DNA of 64,000 nt from Mesobacillus selenatarsenatis SF-1 (GTDB taxonomy: Bacteria; Bacillota; Bacilli; Bacillales; Cytobacillaceae). The stretch is taken from the NCBI RefSeq assembly GCF_000813125.1, contig NZ_BASE01000031.1:1-64000 (forward strand), in the 5' to 3' direction. The first letter of the stretch is position 1; every line of letters starts with the position of its first letter. Below, in pieces: positions 61,812 through 64,000 of this stretch. A program made the position numbers and the translations under genes. The notes beneath the pieces are model-generated. The model was given only the letters and a program-made list of their open reading frames with translations. It was not told where the DNA came from and ran no database searches.

Positions 61812-61926
61812 TAAATAAGGACTTTTTTACTTGGGGTGAATAATCGATAAATATCATCTTTAGCAGTCCTTATTTAAAAAATACAAGAAAACCTTGGATA
61901 CATGTATGATGATCAAGGTTTTTTTA
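61812..61926 (+). ncRNA. Candidate small RNA with intrinsic terminator
   Basis: The 467-base gap 61659-62125 has no gene. Behind the NifS terminator lie a perfect 12-bp inverted repeat (TAAATAAGGACT at 61812, AGTCCTTATTTA at 61865) with a 41-base loop, then a separate hairpin (AAAACCTTG at 61888, CAAGGTTTT at 61914) followed by a T run. A terminator with no preceding reading frame suggests a short untranslated RNA. No clear promoter was found. Confidence 0.35.
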
Positions 61927-62125
61927 TATCAGTAATAGAGATAAAGTGATAATTTTGTCACATTTATTTGAACATTTTTATGCATGTATTGTGAGGTGCA
62001 ATTAAGGGGGGTATGATAAAATCAAGAGTTTTGCTTTATTAGATTATGAAAACTTTACTTATGTTAAGAAAGTAGCTTTGTAAAGTTAGTCCAAAATCAT
62101 TTTTAAGAAATGAAGGGATAATCCT

Positions 62126-63013
62126 ATGTTAACATCGAAAAGCTTCATAAAAGTTTTGTCAGTCCCCCTTCTAATTGGTTCCGCTGTGTTAATTAGTATG
62201 AATACATACAAAGAACCAGAGATTAAAATAGAACATTTCCCCAAAGAAAGTGAAAAACAGAATATTAATTCAGATATACAATTTGGTGTCTATAATGAAC
62301 TGTCACCTCTTATGAATTTTGTGCTTTTTAATAAGATGGCTAATGACATAACTGAAAAAACTTCCTTACTCACACACCTTCATTTAAAAAAAAGTTATTC
62401 AGAATTCAATATGTTGTTAGAAGATGGCCAAATTGATGTGGCATATCTTTATCTAGATCAATATAGCTTTCAAAACAATATGAAAGAGTATTCAATTGTT
62501 TTCTCCCCTTCTTTCCTAACTCCTCCCAGGTCTTTGATTGTTGTTAAGGATGATAGTATTCAAGAAATATCTAATTTAAGTAATCAAGTATTTGGATTTA
62601 CTGAACCTAGTTCTGTCAACAGCCAAGGAATAGAGGAATATTTAGAGGCTATTGGTGAGAGTAAGGAAACCTTTTTTGGAAATTATTATTATTCATTTTA
62701 TGTAGACGAGTCCATTTCTGCACTTCAATCAAACATTGTTAAAGGTATAAGTATTGATTCATTAAATCTCTCCATAATAAATAATTTTAATAACAAAAGA
62801 GTTGCTCCACTACTGGGGAATCTACAAGTAGTTAGAGAATTCGAGTCCGGTCCGCAGCCAGTCATTCTGATTAGTAATAATTTAAATATTGATATAAAAG
62901 AAAAAATCTATGATTATTTTAGAAATTTTCCGGTAGATAAAAAGCAAGAAGTTATAGCGGAAACTATACAGGTATCTTCATTCGATGAAATAAATAATGA
63001 TAGGTTGAAGTAG
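62126..63013 (+). CDS. PhnD-like substrate-binding protein linked to a histidine kinase
   Basis: A 295-residue exported or membrane-anchored protein. The N-terminal segment SFIKVLSVPLLIGSAVLISM (about 5-24) is a signal or anchor without a lipobox Cys. The rest resembles phosphate/phosphonate-type binding proteins (PhnD/NMT1 group): IQFGVYNELSPLMNFVLFN, DGQIDVAYLYLDQYSF and LIVVKDDSIQEISNLSNQVFGFTEPSS. The next gene is a histidine kinase starting two bases on, so this is probably the ligand-sensing component of a two-component system rather than a transporter part. Confidence 0.65.
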   Translation: MLTSKSFIKVLSVPLLIGSAVLISMNTYKEPEIKIEHFPKESEKQNINSDIQFGVYNELSPLMNFVLFNKMANDITEKTSLLTHLHLKKSYSEFNMLLEDGQIDVAYLYLDQYSFQNNMKEYSIVFSPSFLTPPRSLIVVKDDSIQEISNLSNQVFGFTEPSSVNSQGIEEYLEAIGESKETFFGNYYYSFYVDESISALQSNIVKGISIDSLNLSIINNFNNKRVAPLLGNLQVVREFESGPQPVILISNNLNIDIKEKIYDYFRNFPVDKKQEVIAETIQVSSFDEINNDRLK

Positions 63014-63014
63014 G

Positions 63015-64000
63015 ATGGAAAAAGAAAGATTGGCGAAGGTAAGAAAATTCTTACATGAATCATTAAACTTGAGCAGCAAATTATTTGGAATTTATTTAAT
63101 CTTAGCACTTATACTTTTTCTATGGATAGGAAGCTTCACTGAATCATTGCTTAGAGCACATTTACAACAACAATTCGAAGTTCAAGGGAAGAACCAGTCT
63201 AAAACAATTGGTGATTCTGTTGCAGAATATCTATTAACTGAAAATGTAAACGGAGTTAACAATATATTAAAAGAACATAAAAAAGCAAATGAAAATATTG
63301 AATATATTTTGGTGTTTGATTGGAACTCTAGGTTGTTTGCCCATACATTTTCAGGTGAGCCAACAAAAGAACTACTGAATGCTGGAGATGATGAAAATTT
63401 TAGAGTTGTAAAAACAGATAAGGGGTATATTTGGGATTTTCCTGCACCTGTAACTGAGTATGATGTTGGTTTAATAAGGGTTGGAATTTCAGAGGATAAA
63501 CAATTGTCCATTATCAAAACAATTTTATCAAATATTCTTTTTAGCCTTGTTATTTTTTTCTTAACGTCTGCTATAATTGTGGCCTCACTTCACAGAATCA
63601 TTACTAAGCCAATTAATGATTTAGTTAAAGGGACACAATTTTTATCAAAGGGGAATTTTAACTATAGAGTTCCAACTAAAGATAGGAATGACGAAATGGG
63701 GACACTTATTCGTTCATTTAATCAAATGGTTGATGACTTGGAGAATTATAGAGTAAAAACCGATGAATTAGATAAAAAGAGACAGATCCTTTTAGAAAAA
63801 ATTATAGATATTCAGGAAGAAGAAAGAAAATTTATAGCTATGGAACTACATGATGAAATTGGCCAATCGTTAACAGGTGTTAAGCTTAACCTCAAATCGC
63901 TTGAACAAGAAATGAATGATGAGAGACTAAAGGAACAAATCATTGATTTACACAGCCAAGTATCTCTTTCTCTAAAAAATATTCATGATTTAATTGTTGA
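63015..64000 (+). CDS. Sensor histidine kinase (HisKA_3 type), cut by the window edge
   Basis: Starts at ATG 63015 and stays open to the last base, so only the first about 328 residues are seen. The order is: first membrane helix LFGIYLILALILFLWIG (about 21-37), extracytoplasmic sensor domain to about residue 165, second helix ILFSLVIFFLTSAIIVASL, HAMP domain ITKPINDLVKGTQFLSKGN to SFNQMVDDLENY, and a dimerisation domain with the phospho-acceptor His in FIAMELHDEIGQSLTGV. This is the NarX/DegS/LiaS type. The ATPase domain and any response regulator lie beyond the window. Confidence 0.85.
   Translation, partial: MEKERLAKVRKFLHESLNLSSKLFGIYLILALILFLWIGSFTESLLRAHLQQQFEVQGKNQSKTIGDSVAEYLLTENVNGVNNILKEHKKANENIEYILVFDWNSRLFAHTFSGEPTKELLNAGDDENFRVVKTDKGYIWDFPAPVTEYDVGLIRVGISEDKQLSIIKTILSNILFSLVIFFLTSAIIVASLHRIITKPINDLVKGTQFLSKGNFNYRVPTKDRNDEMGTLIRSFNQMVDDLENYRVKTDELDKKRQILLEKIIDIQEEERKFIAMELHDEIGQSLTGVKLNLKSLEQEMNDERLKEQIIDLHSQVSLSLKNIHDLIV

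Noticed and set aside
61659-62125. tRNA-Sec (selC) in the gap after the selenium cluster
   Set aside because: No cloverleaf with a long variable arm or a TCA anticodon loop was found; the hairpins there are terminator-like.

Overview
The window looks like chromosome from a low-GC Gram-positive of the family Bacillaceae. Ribosome binding sites are strong AGGAGG types with many GTG/TTG starts, the genes resemble Bacillus families (TnrA, YbxH, FbpA, YebC, type II pantothenate kinase, SodF-like), and CcpA (cre) and TnrA operators have Bacillus form. Mesobacillus or a close genus is possible, but the genus cannot be fixed from this sequence.

Layout. 0.2-2.8 kb holds housekeeping genes (M42 peptidase, extended superoxide dismutase, DUF3892 protein). 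2.8-19.7 kb is one long co-directional acyl-CoA catabolic cluster: three acyl-CoA dehydrogenases, two SDRs, a split MaoC dehydratase pair, a thiolase, an APH-type kinase, a ComB-like phosphatase, an esterase, an acyl-CoA ligase, and a complete Liv-type ABC importer. A promoter overlapped by a TetR-type palindrome precedes it, and cre-like sites lie inside it. The ACAD11-like dehydrogenase plus separate APH kinase suggest catabolism of 4-hydroxy acids through phosphorylated acyl-CoAs. 19.7-45.3 kb is mixed core genome: CoaW, LLM oxidoreductases, a DnaQ-like exonuclease/DUF294 pair, AmtB next to TnrA with a TnrA box in front of each, small Fbp-like proteins, a DDAH-family enzyme, an alanine symporter, a lone patatin, PhoD, GH18, YebC, MscS, a DAACS symporter with a perfect cre, a nucleoside hydrolase and an MFS carrier.

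45.3-55.6 kb is an AT-rich Tn7-like transposon: tnsA-tnsB-tnsC and two tniQ/tnsD genes, with an 859-residue PHP-phosphoesterase/ABC-ATPase (a defence-type cargo protein) at its left side. The left flank has four copies of a 22-bp motif, two of them forming a perfect palindrome. The right end was not resolved.

55.7-61.7 kb is a selenium module: a LysR regulator divergent from selD, two DsrE-like proteins, a polytopic membrane protein, a SAM methyltransferase and a NifS-like enzyme. Two genes here contain an in-frame TGA that should be read as selenocysteine. One is SelD, at residue 17, the catalytic Sec/Cys position. The other is the membrane protein, at residue 322, with 63 further in-frame codons. 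Each TGA is followed by a hairpin with bacterial SECIS geometry. Ordinary gene calling would truncate both genes.

62-64 kb begins a sensor locus: a PhnD-like binding protein and a histidine kinase that runs off the window. No rRNA, tRNA or CRISPR array was seen.
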